Positions 6,150 through 7,383 of a stretch of DNA of 7,383 bases are shown here, piece after piece. The notes beneath the pieces were generated by a model. It had not been told where the DNA came from, searched no databases, and was given only the letters and a program-made list of their open reading frames with translations. Within the stretch, counting starts at the first letter, position 1; the number at the start of each line of letters is the position of its first letter. This stretch comes from Bacteroidales bacterium (GTDB taxonomy: Bacteria; Bacteroidota; Bacteroidia; Bacteroidales; VadinHA17), in contig JABUEV010000113.1 of assembly GCA_013314865.1 (NCBI GenBank), positions 1-7,383 on the forward strand. Reading direction: 5' to 3'. A program made the position numbers and the translations under genes.

Positions 6150-7383
6150 AGGGATTAGTAAATATATTGGTTGTTATTGTACTGATTATAATTCTGCCGT
6201 TTGAGTTTTCATGCAGTAATAGACTGGCACCAGGAATAAAAGGAGGCATCAGTAAAAAGACCTTTGACAACAGTGCATTTGATTTCTATTTCGTGGAAGC
6301 TGTCAGACAAAAGCTGATGGGAAGCCCATCTGAGGCACTGCGTTTGCTGGAACAATGCTTAAAGATAAATCCTCAAAGCGATGCTGTTTATTACCAGATG
6401 GCCCAGATTGCAATGCAGGGAGGAGATATTGAAAATGGCAAAAAGCTTACAATGAAGGCTTACTCACTTGACCCGGGAAATATATGGTATATTATGACCA
6501 TTGCAGGGATTTATTATGAGCAGGAGAAACTTGACAGTGCAATAATGTTTTATGAGAAGGCCGTAAAACTAAAGCCTGACAGGGAAGACTTGAGGCTTAA
6601 TCTGGGAAATCTTTACGCTGAAAATAAGGATTACGTAAAGGCAAGACAGATTTTTGACAATATAGGAAGTGAAAATGGATTAAGTGAAAGTTCCGCACTC
6701 TCCATGATTAAAACCCTTATGGAGGAGGGAAAATATCAGGAAGCTCAAAAAAGGATTGAAGAACTAATCAGAGAGAAGCCAGACGAAATACTTTATAACG
6801 GTCTTCTGGCTGAAATATACCGCGGACAGGGACAAAGTGAGAAAGCGCTTGAGGTATATAACAGACTTATGACAAAAAATCCGGATGATCCTCAGACCTT
6901 ACTTGCAGTATGTGATTTTCTTCTGGATGAAAAAAGATACAGCGACCTTCTTATTGTTCTGAACACTCTTATTTTAAACGACAATATTACACGTGAGGAA
7001 AAAATTTCTGTATTCGCACGATTGATGGAAAGTGAGTCGGCAATCAGCGAGCACAGTCAGGGAATTGAGCTTGCAATAAGGGTACTTGAAGCAAATTACC
7101 CGGGGGATGATATCATATTGCTTCTCAGACCGGAACTTCTCGAAAAGGAAAATAAGCTTAAAGAAGCATCAATGCGTCTTAATGAAATTATTGAGGCTAA
7201 GCCTGAAAACTATTACGCCTGGGAACGCCTTCTGCTTGTTTACTATAAAATGAAGGACTGGAAAAACCTTCTTGTAAAGGGCGAGGAATGCGCAACCCGG
7301 TTTAACAGATCTTTCCTTGCAAAGGTGCTTTATGCAAATGCCGCAATGGAAAATGAAAAATACGACCTTGCACTGGATGAGCT
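6146..7383 (+). CDS. TPR-repeat lipoprotein, 5' part
   Basis: An open frame of 412 codons runs from the ATG at 6146 to the window edge without a stop, so the C-terminus is missing. The start overlaps the dut stop as ATGA and has AGGA five bases upstream. Residues 1-23 look like a lipoprotein signal (a long Val/Ile/Leu core ending FSC, with C23 the likely lipidated residue), although Glu at position -3 is unusual for a lipobox. From about residue 46 the protein is a string of helical tetratricopeptide repeats, seen best at 46-76, 80-110, 113-144 ([21 protein letters not shown]), 147-171, 184-213, 215-247, 322-353, 355-387 and the start of another at 390. A segment at about 250-320 is less regular. 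TPR arrays bind protein partners; the likely location is the periplasm or envelope. From memory, Bacteroidota genomes often have a large TPR protein after dut, followed by a DUF4292 protein and an M23 peptidase; those would lie beyond this window. Confidence 0.88.
   Translation, partial: MKGLVNILVVIVLIIILPFEFSCSNRLAPGIKGGISKKTFDNSAFDFYFVEAVRQKLMGSPSEALRLLEQCLKINPQSDAVYYQMAQIAMQGGDIENGKKLTMKAYSLDPGNIWYIMTIAGIYYEQEKLDSAIMFYEKAVKLKPDREDLRLNLGNLYAENKDYVKARQIFDNIGSENGLSESSALSMIKTLMEEGKYQEAQKRIEELIREKPDEILYNGLLAEIYRGQGQSEKALEVYNRLMTKNPDDPQTLLAVCDFLLDEKRYSDLLIVLNTLILNDNITREEKISVFARLMESESAISEHSQGIELAIRVLEANYPGDDIILLLRPELLEKENKLKEASMRLNEIIEAKPENYYAWERLLLVYYKMKDWKNLLVKGEECATRFNRSFLAKVLYANAAMENEKYDLALDE

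Overview
This window looks like a core chromosomal segment from a member of the Bacteroidota, probably Bacteroidales-like. The evidence is indirect. The base composition is AT-leaning, roughly 40% GC by eye. Most starts lack a strong Shine-Dalgarno sequence. A TAnnTTTG-type -7 promoter element lies upstream of the cyclophilin gene. The protein variants are also typical of that phylum: a lipoprotein cyclophilin with a large insert, pheS without an adjacent pheT, and a dut gene followed by a TPR lipoprotein. I see no tRNA, rRNA, CRISPR array, insertion sequence, phage gene or attachment site. No gene-free stretch exceeds 300 bases; the longest is the 157-base divergent region 4084-4240.

Layout. 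Positions 1-395 hold the 3' end of a MORN/YwqK-type repeat protein. It is followed after 10 bases by a complete ruvB (406-1431), both on the + strand. Convergent to them is a minus-strand block. Read in its own direction it runs peptidyl-prolyl isomerase lipoprotein (4083 down to 3304), pheS (3242 down to 2202) and a Crp/Fnr-family regulator (2148 down to 1438). From 4241 the + strand carries a tightly packed unit: a Wzx-like polysaccharide flippase (4241-5725), dut (5715-6149, 11-base overlap) and a TPR lipoprotein (6146 to the window edge, ATGA overlap).

How the genes fit together. ruvB serves Holliday-junction migration in recombinational repair, and dut keeps dUTP out of DNA. pheS charges tRNA-Phe, and the cyclophilin and TPR proteins probably act in the envelope. 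The flippase exports a lipid-linked glycan precursor. These are mostly housekeeping roles linked by co-transcription rather than by one pathway. The Crp/Fnr protein may link the region to redox or another signal, but its targets cannot be seen here.

The most notable observation is the end of the cyclophilin gene. An in-frame TAG cuts the protein just before a tail (VRILKMKVLN) that looks like the normal last beta-strand of the family, still open for ten codons past the stop. Second is the Crp/Fnr regulator, whose N-terminus lines up with the FNR iron-sulphur cysteine spacing but lacks the third cysteine. I found no convincing new multi-gene system.
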